Source: Pantoea vagans
GTDB taxonomy: Bacteria > Pseudomonadota > Gammaproteobacteria > Enterobacterales > Enterobacteriaceae
DNA: 64,000 bases
Assembly (NCBI RefSeq): GCF_004792415.1
Contig: NZ_CP038853.1
Coordinates: 248,001-312,000 of the forward strand
Direction of reading: 5' to 3'
How positions within the stretch are numbered: position 1 is the first letter of the stretch; the number at the start of each line of letters is the position of its first letter. A program made the position numbers and the translations under genes. The notes beneath the pieces were generated by a model. That model searched no databases. It saw only the letters and a program-made list of their open reading frames with translations, and was not told where the DNA came from. Shown here piece after piece: positions 54,983-63,293 of the stretch.

Positions 54983-55180
54983 ATGTTTAAATTTGTTAAG
55001 TCGGTCTTTGCCAGTCCCGAGAAGTTTCTGCAGATCATGACCCGTCAGGATATCAACGACTCCATCGCCGAAGGTGAGCGCATCATTATTGATGAGAACG
55101 GCAATATCTCGGTCAATACGCTGAGTGAGGAAGTCCACGAAGATTTTGCCCGCCATGTGAATACGTTAAAGGGAGTGTAA
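54983..55180 (+). CDS. 65-residue protein, first gene of an unknown two-gene operon
   Basis: Unrecognised. MFKFVKSVFASPEKFLQIM is followed by a polar, acidic remainder (DSIAEGERIIIDENGNISVN). The ATG at 54983 has AAGTGGA upstream; a GTG 16 codons earlier is possible. It lies one base before the next gene, whose ribosome site (GGGAG) is inside its end, so the two are surely linked. Confidence 0.65.
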   Translation: MFKFVKSVFASPEKFLQIMTRQDINDSIAEGERIIIDENGNISVNTLSEEVHEDFARHVNTLKGV

Positions 55181-55181
55181 G

Positions 55182-56009
55182 GTGGGTACCGCAATATTTA
55201 TGGTGCTGATGGTCAGTGGTTACTGGTACACCAGCCGTGATTTAAACAGCCGCTTTAAAATCCGCCGCTCGTCGGGCTGGGATGTCTATTTTCTGGTCGC
55301 GCTCTACGGCTGTATTTTTGTTCTGCAGGGCGTGTTCGCCACTGGCATCGTCTGGCTGCTGCTGCTCTGTATGTCCGGTATCGCCAATGCCCTGCAGATG
55401 ATCCCCGGCGTGCATCTGAAGTGGCAGGTGGAGTTCATGAACTGGAGTTTCCTGGGCATCCAGGCACCGGTTGTCATTATGCTCGCCTTCGCCATTCTGC
55501 TCTGCCTCTATCGCTCAAACTGGGCGGGCAGCGCACGCCTGAATGTATCAGGGCGTAAAGACCTCTATCAGCGGCTGTCACGCTCCAATGGCGTAGAGCA
55601 ACTGCTGTTTCAGTGCATGGAAGAGGGCGAGCTGGCGTGGATTACGCTGAAGTCGCGCCGTATTTACATCGGCATGGTGCATGCCTCAACCTTTGAATAT
55701 GAGAGCACTAAAAACATTGTGCTGATCCCGATGCTGAGCGGCTATCGCGACAGCAAGACGCTGAAGCTGGCGGTGGAGCATAACTACAGTAAGTGGTACG
55801 CCGAGCATGAGATCACGCTTGACTCGAAGCCCAAAGATGCGATGTCGTTCCGAAAAGTGATCATGGTGGACCAGATTGAAAGTCTGTCACTGTTCGATCC
55901 GGCCAGCGCCACGGCACTTTCGATGGGACATCCGCAGGAAGTGGAGAAGAGTCAGGGTAATGATGACGACAGTCCGGATAGCAATGAAAGCCGTGACGAG
56001 TCGGATTAA
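55182..56009 (+). CDS. Membrane protein of unknown function with acidic tail
   Basis: A 275-residue protein with a GTG start. Hydrophobic segments lie at about 3-15, 36-66 and 86-107, so the N-terminal third is membrane-embedded. The rest (about 110-250) is a soluble domain: QLLFQCMEEGELAWITLKSR, YIGMVHASTFEYESTKNI, VLIPMLSGYRDSKTLKL. The tail is Asp/Ser/Glu-rich (about 255-275). I do not recognise the family. The linked 65-residue protein may be a partner. No mobile-element genes are nearby. Confidence 0.75.
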   Translation: MGTAIFMVLMVSGYWYTSRDLNSRFKIRRSSGWDVYFLVALYGCIFVLQGVFATGIVWLLLLCMSGIANALQMIPGVHLKWQVEFMNWSFLGIQAPVVIMLAFAILLCLYRSNWAGSARLNVSGRKDLYQRLSRSNGVEQLLFQCMEEGELAWITLKSRRIYIGMVHASTFEYESTKNIVLIPMLSGYRDSKTLKLAVEHNYSKWYAEHEITLDSKPKDAMSFRKVIMVDQIESLSLFDPASATALSMGHPQEVEKSQGNDDDSPDSNESRDESD

Positions 56010-56021
56010 AAATGCTCACCG

Positions 56022-56058
56022 GGTTTTCCCTGATTAAACAGCCTCATCAGGGAAAACC
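56022..56058. terminator. 13-bp stem hairpin between convergent genes
   Basis: GGTTTTCCCTGAT (56022-56034) / ATCAGGGAAAACC (56046-56058). It ends the unknown operon and the convergent LacI-type gene. The T run is poor on the plus side and displaced on the minus side. Confidence 0.6.
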
Positions 56059-56067
56059 GGGTTCATC

Positions 56068-57087
56068 TCACACCATATTTTCCGCCGTAAACAGCCGGAA
56101 TGCGACTTTACCCGCCTGATAGACATCCGGCTGATAACCGGTTTCCAGATGACTCAGCATCAGATCGATCGCTAACCGGGCATGATGCCGGGCATGTTGA
56201 TCCAGCGTAAACGCCACTTCATCGTTCAGCAGTAGCTGGCGAGTCACATCATAAAGCTCATGGGTGATGTAGGTGCATTTACCCAGCAGCTGATGGGCGC
56301 GCAGGGTGTCGCTGACGTCCGTGTTGCCCATACCGGTGTTGTAGACCCCGGCAATCGCCTGTGACGAACGCAGATTGCGGGCCAGTTCGCTGCGGATGGT
56401 TTCCCGCTGATCCTGACCCGACAGCACTTCACGCAGATAACGCTGCGGCGCACGCTGCTCCATGGCTTCACGGAAACCGGCGATACGCTGACGGTGGGCG
56501 CGATAATCAAAGCGGCCGCTGACCATCAGAATGTCGCCGGGCTGGTTCAGGGTTTTACTCATCAGCAGGCCCGCGGTGCGGCCTGCCTGATACTGGTCGA
56601 TGCCAACATGACACAGGCGATCAGCGTCGGGCAGATCGGTGACGATGGTGATCACCGGCACATTGCGGCTGCGGCACAGCGCCAGTGCCCGATAGACAGG
56701 CGGTGAGTCATGTGCAAACACAATAATGCCGTCGCGGGTGCTGCTGCGGGCGACCATGCTCTGTGCCAGCTGCTCGGGCTGCGCTTCGGCCACCAGCGTT
56801 TTATGCAGCTTCAGGCGGCGATAGCCAAGCTGACTGGCGATCTCGCTGAAACAGGAGGTGAGCTGCTGAAAAAAGGATGAGCCGTTGTTACTGAGGAAGA
56901 CTTCGATTTGCCACGGATGCTGATACTCCTCTGGCAGCAGACGCCGGAGTCCCGCTTCACGCGCGGCCTTCAGAACTTTGCGGCTGGTCTCCAGCGAGAC
57001 GCCGCCACGCTCATTCAGCACCCGGTCGACCGTCGCAATCCCGACGCCCGCCATTTTTGCCACCACCTCTAAGGTGAGCTTTTTCAT
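56068..57087 (-). CDS. LacI-family regulator
   Basis: A 339-residue repressor: HTH at about 1-50 (TLEVVAKMAGVGIATVDRVLNERGGVS in the usual place) and a periplasmic-binding-like ligand domain (about 60-335). GGAG precedes the start. It is divergent from a short-chain dehydrogenase; the 227-bp gap holds two palindromes, one of which (centre CCGG) is a good LacI-type operator. The ligand is probably a sugar but is not identifiable. Confidence 0.92.
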   Translation of the reverse strand: MKKLTLEVVAKMAGVGIATVDRVLNERGGVSLETSRKVLKAAREAGLRRLLPEEYQHPWQIEVFLSNNGSSFFQQLTSCFSEIASQLGYRRLKLHKTLVAEAQPEQLAQSMVARSSTRDGIIVFAHDSPPVYRALALCRSRNVPVITIVTDLPDADRLCHVGIDQYQAGRTAGLLMSKTLNQPGDILMVSGRFDYRAHRQRIAGFREAMEQRAPQRYLREVLSGQDQRETIRSELARNLRSSQAIAGVYNTGMGNTDVSDTLRAHQLLGKCTYITHELYDVTRQLLLNDEVAFTLDQHARHHARLAIDLMLSHLETGYQPDVYQAGKVAFRLFTAENMV

Positions 57088-57141
57088 TCAGACTCCACGG
57101 GTAAATGGCGATTAGCTGCTGCCTGTCAGACTGTTTATCTC

Positions 57142-57157
57142 TTCTAACCGGTTAAAA
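57142..57157. promoter_or_regulatory. Probable operator of the LacI-type regulator
   Basis: TAACCGGTTA (57145-57154) is a perfect palindrome with the central CG usual for LacI-family sites; the outer bases extend the symmetry (CTT...AAG). It lies 57-70 bp upstream of the regulator start, suggesting autoregulation. Confidence 0.6.
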
Positions 57158-57178
57158 GTAAAAGATAAAGTAATTTGA

Positions 57179-57194
57179 TGATGGAAAACCATCA
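57179..57194. promoter_or_regulatory. Second palindrome between the LacI-type gene and SDR
   Basis: TGATGG-AAAA-CCATCA, exact 6-bp arms. It is different from the operator just upstream, so a second regulator or a structural role is possible. Confidence 0.4.
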
Positions 57195-57314
57195 ACAGCG
57201 TTGCGCCATGCGCTTTTACCCTCAGTGCGGTTGTCAGGCTAAAAAGCACAGCGGGCCGCTGTCCGGGCGGAAATACCGTTAAGCTTGTAGCGAGACAATT
57301 AACGAGGAGTGAAT

Positions 57315-57992
57315 ATGGCGCAGCAAAAAGAAGTTCTGATTATTGGTGCTTCACGCGGTATCGGTCTGGCGGTCGTGCAGGCGTTTGCCGGTGAGGGCTG
57401 GCAGGTCACGGCCACCCATCGCAGCGGTGTTCCGGAACAGGGCAACAGGCCAGGTATCGACTGGCAGGCGCTGGATATGACCGACGCATCGGCAGTTAAG
57501 CAGCTTGCCGTCCAGCTCAGTGGCAACGCGTTCGACGCGATTCTGATCAATGCCGGAATTTCCGGGCCTTCGCACCAGAAGGTGTCGCAGAGTGACGATC
57601 AGGAACTGGCACAGCTGTTCCTGACCAATGCGATAGCCCCGGTTCGCAGTGCAGAGATTCTGCTGCCGCTGCTGAAGCCGGAGGGCGTACTGGCGCTGAC
57701 CTCATCCCAGCTCGGCAGCCTGAATGAAAACCCGGAGGCACAGATGCCGATTTACTCGGCCAGTAAAGCCGCACTGAATATGCTGAGCCGCACGCTGACC
57801 CCGGCGGTTGAAGCACAGAACGGGACGCTGCTGACGCTGCATCCCGGCTGGGTGAAAACGGACATGGGCGGCGAGAGTGCGCCCCTGACGGCAGAAGAGA
57901 GCGCCGCCGGTATCGTTCAGCAGCTGACCCAATGGCGCGGACGTGGGGGGCATCACTACGTCGATTACGCCGGCCAGCAGCTGCAGTGGTAA
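57315..57992 (+). CDS. Short-chain dehydrogenase/reductase
   Basis: A 225-residue NAD(P)-binding Rossmann protein. GASRGIG near the N-terminus (cofactor), INAGISGP, and the active-site YSASKAALNM (Tyr-x-x-x-Lys). The start at 57315 has GAGGAG upstream; the GTG two codons earlier is less likely. It resembles the C-factor/CsgA-like SDR group. Probably controlled by the divergent LacI-type regulator. Confidence 0.9.
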   Translation: MAQQKEVLIIGASRGIGLAVVQAFAGEGWQVTATHRSGVPEQGNRPGIDWQALDMTDASAVKQLAVQLSGNAFDAILINAGISGPSHQKVSQSDDQELAQLFLTNAIAPVRSAEILLPLLKPEGVLALTSSQLGSLNENPEAQMPIYSASKAALNMLSRTLTPAVEAQNGTLLTLHPGWVKTDMGGESAPLTAEESAAGIVQQLTQWRGRGGHHYVDYAGQQLQW

Positions 57993-57999
57993 GTGGATA

Positions 58000-58017
58000 C
58001 GGGGCGGTTACGCCCCG
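58000..58017. terminator. GC hairpin between SDR and galP-like genes
   Basis: CGGGGCG / CGCCCCG with the loop GTTA, which contains the stop codon of the convergent galP-like gene. No T run. Confidence 0.4.
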
Positions 58018-59396
58018 ATGTCCCGCAGTGCCTTACCCTTCATCAGGTTGCGTTCAATGTGCTCCAGCGTCACATGTGTGGTCTCGGGTACCAGCATCAT
58101 CGTCAGCACGATAAACACCAGATTGAGCGCGCCGTAGAACCAGAAGGTGTTGGCATTCCCCAGCTGATCCAGCATCGTCAGGAAAGTGGCTCCCACTATC
58201 ATGTTGCCGACCCAGTTGGTGGTGGTGGAAGCCGTAATGCCGAAGTCACGCCCTTTCAGCGGCTGAATTTCTGAACAGAGCAGCCAGATGACCGGTCCGG
58301 CCGCCATTGCAAAGCCAACGATAAACATCAGCAGCATCGCGACCGCAAAGTATTTGCGGAAATCTGTTTCGACGCCGATATGCAGCAGCGTTCCCAGTAC
58401 GCCCATGCCCACCGCCATCACCAGAAAACTGGTGGTCAGCATCGGCTTGCGACCCCAGCGATCGACAAAAAAGATGGCAATCAGCGTGGCCAGCATGTTG
58501 ACCAGCCCGACAATCACCGTGCCCCACATCTGCTCACTGGTGCTGGAGAAACCGGCAATATTGAAGATTTTAGGGGCGTAATACATCACCACGTTCATGC
58601 CGGTAAACTGCTGCATTACCTGTAGCAGCATCCCCAGCCAGACCGCGCGGCGGAAATTGCCATTAGAGCGGAACAGCGACCAGCCGCGCTGTTTCACCTG
58701 GAGGCTTTCCCGGATCTCTTCCAGCTCCTCCCGCGCCTGTTCGCTGCTGTTACGCAGCCGATCCAGCACGCGCTGCGCCTCGTTGAAGCGTCCGTGCGCC
58801 GCCAGCCAGCGCGGACTGTTGGGCAAAAACAGCACGCCGATAAACAGGATCACCGCCGGAATAGCGATAACGCCGAGCATCCCGCGCCAGTTGCCGCTGT
58901 AGCTGAAGGCGGTGTCGGAGAGATAAGCGACCACGATGCCGGTGGTCAGCATCAGCTGGTACATCGAAATCATTGAGCCACGAATACGTTCCGGCGCAAT
59001 CTCCGCCAGATAGAGCGGCGCGGTGTAAGAGGCGATCCCTACCGCCAGCCCCAGCATCACGCGGGCACAGACCAGCGACTCCACATCGGGAGAAAAGGCG
59101 GACCACAGCGAGCCAATCACAAACAGCGTCGCGCCCGCCAGCATGCTTTTCTTACGTCCCAGCTTTGAGGACATCCAGCCCGCCGCCAGCGCACCCAGCG
59201 CCGCACCAAACATCATCGAACTCACCACCCACTCCTGCTGATGGTTGGTAATCTGCAAATCTTTCGCCAGGAACGGCAAGGCCCCTGCGATGACGCCGAT
59301 ATCCAGACCGAACAGCAGGCCGGACAGCGCCGCCATAAAACAGACGAACCAGGTAAAACGGTTCTGATGACTTCCCGATTTTTTAGTCGCGACCAT
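58008..59396 (-). CDS. galP: Sugar:H+ symporter, GalP-like (MFS sugar porter family)
   Basis: A 462-residue twelve-helix transporter closely matching E. coli Gal[88 protein letters not shown] and [18 protein letters not shown]. The start at 59396 has AAGGAG; the frame is open 37 codons further. A CRP site and -10 fit a class II cAMP-CRP promoter. Galactose or glucose is the likely substrate; other hexose or pentose porters of the AraE group are possible. Confidence 0.88.
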   Translation of the reverse strand: MVATKKSGSHQNRFTWFVCFMAALSGLLFGLDIGVIAGALPFLAKDLQITNHQQEWVVSSMMFGAALGALAAGWMSSKLGRKKSMLAGATLFVIGSLWSAFSPDVESLVCARVMLGLAVGIASYTAPLYLAEIAPERIRGSMISMYQLMLTTGIVVAYLSDTAFSYSGNWRGMLGVIAIPAVILFIGVLFLPNSPRWLAAHGRFNEAQRVLDRLRNSSEQAREELEEIRESLQVKQRGWSLFRSNGNFRRAVWLGMLLQVMQQFTGMNVVMYYAPKIFNIAGFSSTSEQMWGTVIVGLVNMLATLIAIFFVDRWGRKPMLTTSFLVMAVGMGVLGTLLHIGVETDFRKYFAVAMLLMFIVGFAMAAGPVIWLLCSEIQPLKGRDFGITASTTTNWVGNMIVGATFLTMLDQLGNANTFWFYGALNLVFIVLTMMLVPETTHVTLEHIERNLMKGKALRDIGA

Positions 59397-59434
59397 GCGA
59401 GTCTCCTTGCGGTGATTCAGTGTCAATATTGTTA

Positions 59435-59477
59435 ATGTTATGTAAACATAGTCGATATCAATGTGGGTCCGATCACA
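59435..59477 (-). promoter_or_regulatory. CRP-dependent promoter of the galP-like gene
   Basis: TGTGG-GTCCGA-TCACA at 59462-59477 matches the CRP consensus with one change. On the minus strand a TAACAT -10 (59440-59435) puts the start near 59428, which places the CRP site centre at -41.5, the class II spacing. Confidence 0.7.
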
Positions 59478-59667
59478 CTTCCGGCTATCGCCGGGGTCGC
59501 ACAACATGACTGTGAAAAGAAAGCATCAGAGATCAGCAGGTTGATGCAGAAACGGCAAAGCGCAGCCGGGGCACGAATACGCAAAGCAGCCTGCATCAGG
59601 TCAGATTTTGCAACTGACCGCCTGCGGCATTACACTTCCGCCTTTCTGCTATTGATTGAAGGTGCTT

Positions 59668-60327
59668 ATGTCTGAACCTTTCCAGCGTCAGCCGCTGCCC
59701 TTGCCGGGCGGCCATAAAAAAGTTTTACTGCACTCCTGCTGCGCACCCTGTTCGGGGGAAGTGATGGAAGCGATGCTGGCTTCCGGCATTGAATACACCA
59801 TCTATTTCTACAACCCGAATATTCATCCGCTCAAAGAGTATGAGCTGCGCAAAGAGGAGAATATTCGCTTTGCCGAGAAATTTGGTGTGCCGTTTGTCGA
59901 TGCTGACTACGACCGGGATAACTGGTTTGAGCGGGCGCGCGGGCTGGAGTGGTCGCCGGAACGGGGTGAACGCTGCACCATGTGCTTTGATATGCGCTTT
60001 GAGCGCACGGCACTCTATGCCCATGAGAACGGATTCCCGGTAATGACCAGTTGTCTGGGTATTTCACGCTGGAAAGATATGAAGCAGATTAATAGCTGTG
60101 GTGTCCGCGCAGCGGCGGCGTATCCGGATCTGCTCTACTGGGATTTTAACTGGCGTAAAGGTGGCGGATCGGCGCGCATGATTGAAATCAGCAAGCGCGA
60201 GAGCTTCTATCAGCAGGAATATTGCGGCTGCGTCTATTCACTGCGCGACACCAATCGTCATCGCGTCACCCAGGGACGTGAGCGTATTAAGATTGGTGTG
60301 CAATATTATCAGCCGGATGAATCCTGA
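59668..60327 (+). CDS. queH: Epoxyqueuosine reductase QueH
   Basis: About 219 residues; final step of queuosine synthesis, reducing epoxyqueuosine in tRNA to queuosine. Paired cysteine motifs for an iron-sulfur/metal centre are present: [25 protein letters not shown] and [10 protein letters not shown]. The ATG at 59668 has AAGGTG upstream; the TTG four codons earlier is less likely. It overlaps the convergent regulator by 19 bp in the current reading. Confidence 0.93.
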   Translation: MSEPFQRQPLPLPGGHKKVLLHSCCAPCSGEVMEAMLASGIEYTIYFYNPNIHPLKEYELRKEENIRFAEKFGVPFVDADYDRDNWFERARGLEWSPERGERCTMCFDMRFERTALYAHENGFPVMTSCLGISRWKDMKQINSCGVRAAAAYPDLLYWDFNWRKGGGSARMIEISKRESFYQQEYCGCVYSLRDTNRHRVTQGRERIKIGVQYYQPDES

Positions 60328-60827
60328 TTAACTGATATCGCAGAAAGCATCTGCCTGCGCATAGCCGCGCGCTGAGCGCGTACAGGCCGGACTGTTACGC
60401 CACAGCTTTGCTTTATACTGCTTGGCCGGACGTAGCTGCACAGCGCGCAGGGGTCGTCAACGTCGGCCATCTGCTGCTTCGCTTCTTCACTCATCAGTCG
60501 TTTACGGCAGGCGCTTGGCGTGCAGCCCATAATCTGCTTAAACGAGCGGGTAAAAGATTGCTGGCTTTCAAAATGGTATTTCAGCGCCAGGCTGATGATT
60601 GGCGTGCGGCTGTTTTTTAAATCATTCACACTGGCGTTAAGTTTTTTCTTACGAATATAGCGCGCCAGCGTTTCATTATGATAACGGGCAAAGAGTTTCT
60701 GTAAATACCATTTCGAATACCCGGCTTTTTCTGCAATATCATCCACGCTTAAACGCTGGTCGAGATTATTATTAATCCACTCAGTGACAGAGACGATCAC
60801 GCTTTCGTTATATCTGTTTTCTTTCAT
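60309..60827 (-). CDS. MarA/SoxS-like AraC-family regulator with probable C-terminal frameshift
   Basis: 172 residues as read. Residues 1-110 form a MarA-type double [63 protein letters not shown]. After Pro126 the current frame runs into queH by 19 bp with an Arg-rich tail ([11 protein letters not shown]). If one C is added to the C4 run at 60450-60453, the frame instead reads [20 protein letters not shown] and so on to a TAA at 60328, adjacent to the queH stop, giving about 166 residues. The DNA-binding core is intact either way. MarA-like proteins control efflux and stress genes. Confidence 0.8.
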   Translation of the reverse strand: MKENRYNESVIVSVTEWINNNLDQRLSVDDIAEKAGYSKWYLQKLFARYHNETLARYIRKKKLNASVNDLKNSRTPIISLALKYHFESQQSFTRSFKQIMGCTPSACRKRLMSEEAKQQMADVDDPCALCSYVRPSSIKQSCGVTVRPVRAQRAAMRRQMLSAISVNQDSSG

Positions 60828-61172
60828 GGCTGTTCTCCCCTGTTTAATTCAGCGGAATTATGAATTATTTATCTTAATGTGCTTATTCTTTGCGTAAAGT
60901 TCTTTCAGTATTTGAATCGTTATCTCTGAAGATATTCATATGAACAGCAGTTATTAATAAAAAAGATGAATTGTAATTAGTCTGTTGTTAATTATAAGGG
61001 AAATAATTGATCCAGGGCGGATAACGATAAACGCGAGCAGAGTATTTCGCTTGCCGCTTCGCGGTTAAGGCGGCCAGCGTCTGTGAAATCAACGCCATAG
61101 CACGGACCATCAATAGATTTTCTGCCGCGACATGCCAGGCTTACGACTCACCTTTAACCTGGAGAACCCCGG
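60828..61172. other. Gene-free region upstream of the exported hydrolase
   Basis: AT-rich at the left (the regulator promoter) and of average composition at the right. I see no frame with a ribosome site and no strong dyad. Confidence 0.4.
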
Positions 61173-62195
61173 ATGAGCCCGACATACGCGTTGAAAAAAC
61201 CGCTTGCCGCTTTGCTCACCTCGCTGGCTTTATTTGCGCATGCGCCCGCCAGTGCCGCGCCTGTTTATGGCGAACAGCTGGAAGGATTTCATTACCCCTA
61301 TCCTCTGCAGCATTTCGATTTTCAGTCCCAGCAGCAAACGCTGAGTATGGGCTATATGGATGTGAAGCCGGTGCAACAGGCCAACGGCAAAACGGTGGTG
61401 CTGATGCACGGTAAAAACTTCTGTGGTGCAACGTGGGAAGAGACCATTCGTGCGCTGAGCCAGCAGGGCTATCGCGTTATCGCGCCTGACCAGATTGGCT
61501 TCTGCAGCTCGACCAAGCCCGCCAGCTATCAATACAGCTTTCAGCAGCTGGCTGAAAACACCCATCAGCTGCTCGCCCGGCTGGGTGTGGAGAAGGCGGT
61601 AATTATCGGTCACTCTACGGGCGGAATGCTGGCCACGCGTTATGCGCTGATGTACCCGGAACAGACGCAGAAGCTGGTGCTGGTCAACCCGATTGGGCTG
61701 GAGGACTGGAAGGCCAAAGGCGCGCCGTGGCGTTCGGTAGATCAGTGGTATCAGCGTGAACTCAAACTCAGCGCAGAGGGCATTAAGAAGTATGAACAGC
61801 AGACTTACTATGTCGGGCGCTGGAAACCGGAATATGACAAGTGGGTCGATATGCTGGCCGGACTCAACAGCGGGCCGGGACATCAGAAAGTGGCGTGGAA
61901 CTCCGCCCTCATCTACGACATGATTTTCACGCAGCCGGTATTTTATGAATTTGGCGATCTGAAAGTCCCGACCACTCTGATGATCGGCACCTCAGACACC
62001 ACGGCCATCGGCAGTGATATCGCTTCTGCAGATGTGAAAGCCCGGCTGGGCGATTACGCGGTGCTGGGTAAAGAGGCCGCAAAACGCATTCCGGGCGCGC
62101 GTTTAATTGAATTTCCCGGGATGGGGCACGCGCCACAAATGGAAGAACCGGCAACGTTTAATCAGACGCTGCTCGACGATCTGGCGCGGCCCTGA
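61173..62195 (+). CDS. Exported alpha/beta hydrolase
   Basis: A 340-residue hydrolase with a Sec signal peptide (KKPLAALLTSLALFAHAPASA, cut at about residue 28). HGKNFCGATW (oxyanion), GHSTGG with Ser148, Asp in MIGTSDTTAIG and His in GMGHAPQMEEP form the triad. Periplasmic. The substrate is unknown; homoserine-lactonase or epoxide-hydrolase-like enzymes share the layout. CTGGAG precedes the start. A short GC-rich hairpin (CAGGCGCTGCGGCGCCTG) follows the stop. Confidence 0.88.
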   Translation: MSPTYALKKPLAALLTSLALFAHAPASAAPVYGEQLEGFHYPYPLQHFDFQSQQQTLSMGYMDVKPVQQANGKTVVLMHGKNFCGATWEETIRALSQQGYRVIAPDQIGFCSSTKPASYQYSFQQLAENTHQLLARLGVEKAVIIGHSTGGMLATRYALMYPEQTQKLVLVNPIGLEDWKAKGAPWRSVDQWYQRELKLSAEGIKKYEQQTYYVGRWKPEYDKWVDMLAGLNSGPGHQKVAWNSALIYDMIFTQPVFYEFGDLKVPTTLMIGTSDTTAIGSDIASADVKARLGDYAVLGKEAAKRIPGARLIEFPGMGHAPQMEEPATFNQTLLDDLARP

Positions 62196-62200
62196 ATGGT

Positions 62201-62218
62201 CAGGCGCTGCGGCGCCTG
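62201..62218. terminator. GC hairpin between convergent genes
   Basis: CAGGCGC / GCGCCTG around a short loop, between the exported hydrolase and the diguanylate cyclase; no T run. Confidence 0.45.
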
Positions 62219-62221
62219 ATC

Positions 62222-63190
62222 TCAAACCGCTACGCGTTTCTGCTTTTTCCTGAGGTACATCTGCTCATCGCTGTCGTGCAGCAACTGTTCCAGCGACTGC
62301 GGATGCGCTGCGTCAAACTCCACCACGCCGGACGAAAATTGCAGGCGGTAACGACGATTCAGACTGACGGACTGCTGTTGCAGATAATGGTCGAACCGGG
62401 CGAGTAACGCTTCGCTCTGCTGCTGCTGCAGGCCGTTAAACAGCACCACGAACTCATCGCCGCCCAGACGGGCAAACAGATCGGAGTGCTTAAACACCAC
62501 CTTCATCGCATCGGCAAAGTCCATCAGCGCGCGGTCGCCTTCACGGTGGCCCAGCGTGTCGTTAATCTGCTTAAACTTGTCGAGATCGAGAAAGGTCAGG
62601 CAGGCGGGCCGGTTTTTCATCAGGCACTCATTCAGTACCATCTGCCCCAGCGTCATAAAGCCGCGGCGGTTGGTAATCTGGGTCAGCTCATCGCAGGTGG
62701 CGGTCTGAAAGGCGACCAGTTCCGCTTCGGCCATCGCGGCCAGGTCGCGCATCGTGGCCTGATCCTCTTCGTTGAACTGACGCGGTTCGCGGCCAATAAT
62801 GCAGAGCGTACCCATTTTCGCGCCGCCGGGCGCACGCAGCGGACAGCCTGCATAAAAGCGAATATGCGGTTCGCCGGTCACCAGCGGATTGTCATGAAAA
62901 CGCGCATCTTTTTGCGCATCTTCAACGATCATGATCTCATCCTGCAGGATGGCATGGCCGCAAAAGGAGATGTTGCGGGGTGATCCTTTAGGTTCATAGC
63001 CCTGAGCAGATTTAAACCACTGATGGTCATTTTCCAGCAGGCTGACTAACGCGATAGGGACGTCATACAGGCGGCGCGCCAGGCGGGTTAAACGATCAAA
63101 CCGCTCTTCCGCTGGCGTGTTCATGATGTTCAGCGCACGCAACTGCGATAAACGTTGTGCCTCGTCGGCAGGGATTTCAGGTGCTTTCAT
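62222..63190 (-). CDS. Diguanylate cyclase with N-terminal GAF domain
   Basis: About 322 residues. GAF sensor (about 20-155, with SLLENDHQWFKSAQG and FCGHAILQDEIMIVEDAQKD), then a GGDEF domain (about 165-320) with TFLDLDKFKQINDTLGH and RLGGDEFVVLF. The active site is intact, so it should make c-di-GMP. The I-site position reads KHSD instead of RxxD (Lys for Arg), so product inhibition may be weakened. Cytosolic, no membrane segment. A GTG one codon upstream of the chosen ATG is also possible. Confidence 0.92.
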   Translation of the reverse strand: MKAPEIPADEAQRLSQLRALNIMNTPAEERFDRLTRLARRLYDVPIALVSLLENDHQWFKSAQGYEPKGSPRNISFCGHAILQDEIMIVEDAQKDARFHDNPLVTGEPHIRFYAGCPLRAPGGAKMGTLCIIGREPRQFNEEDQATMRDLAAMAEAELVAFQTATCDELTQITNRRGFMTLGQMVLNECLMKNRPACLTFLDLDKFKQINDTLGHREGDRALMDFADAMKVVFKHSDLFARLGGDEFVVLFNGLQQQQSEALLARFDHYLQQQSVSLNRRYRLQFSSGVVEFDAAHPQSLEQLLHDSDEQMYLRKKQKRVAV

Positions 63191-63252
63191 CACAGAGACC
63201 TTTATTGTTTTAGCGGAAGCCAGGTTCTGGTGTTTGCCTTACGGCGAAGAAG

Positions 63253-63280
63253 AAGAGCGTGACATAGCAACCACGCTCTT
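63253..63280 (-). terminator. Terminator of hemB
   Basis: AAGAGCGTG / CACGCTCTT 9-bp stem; on the minus strand it is followed by CTTCTTC. It separates hemB from the diguanylate cyclase. Confidence 0.6.
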
Positions 63281-63293
63281 TATGAGGAGGGGA

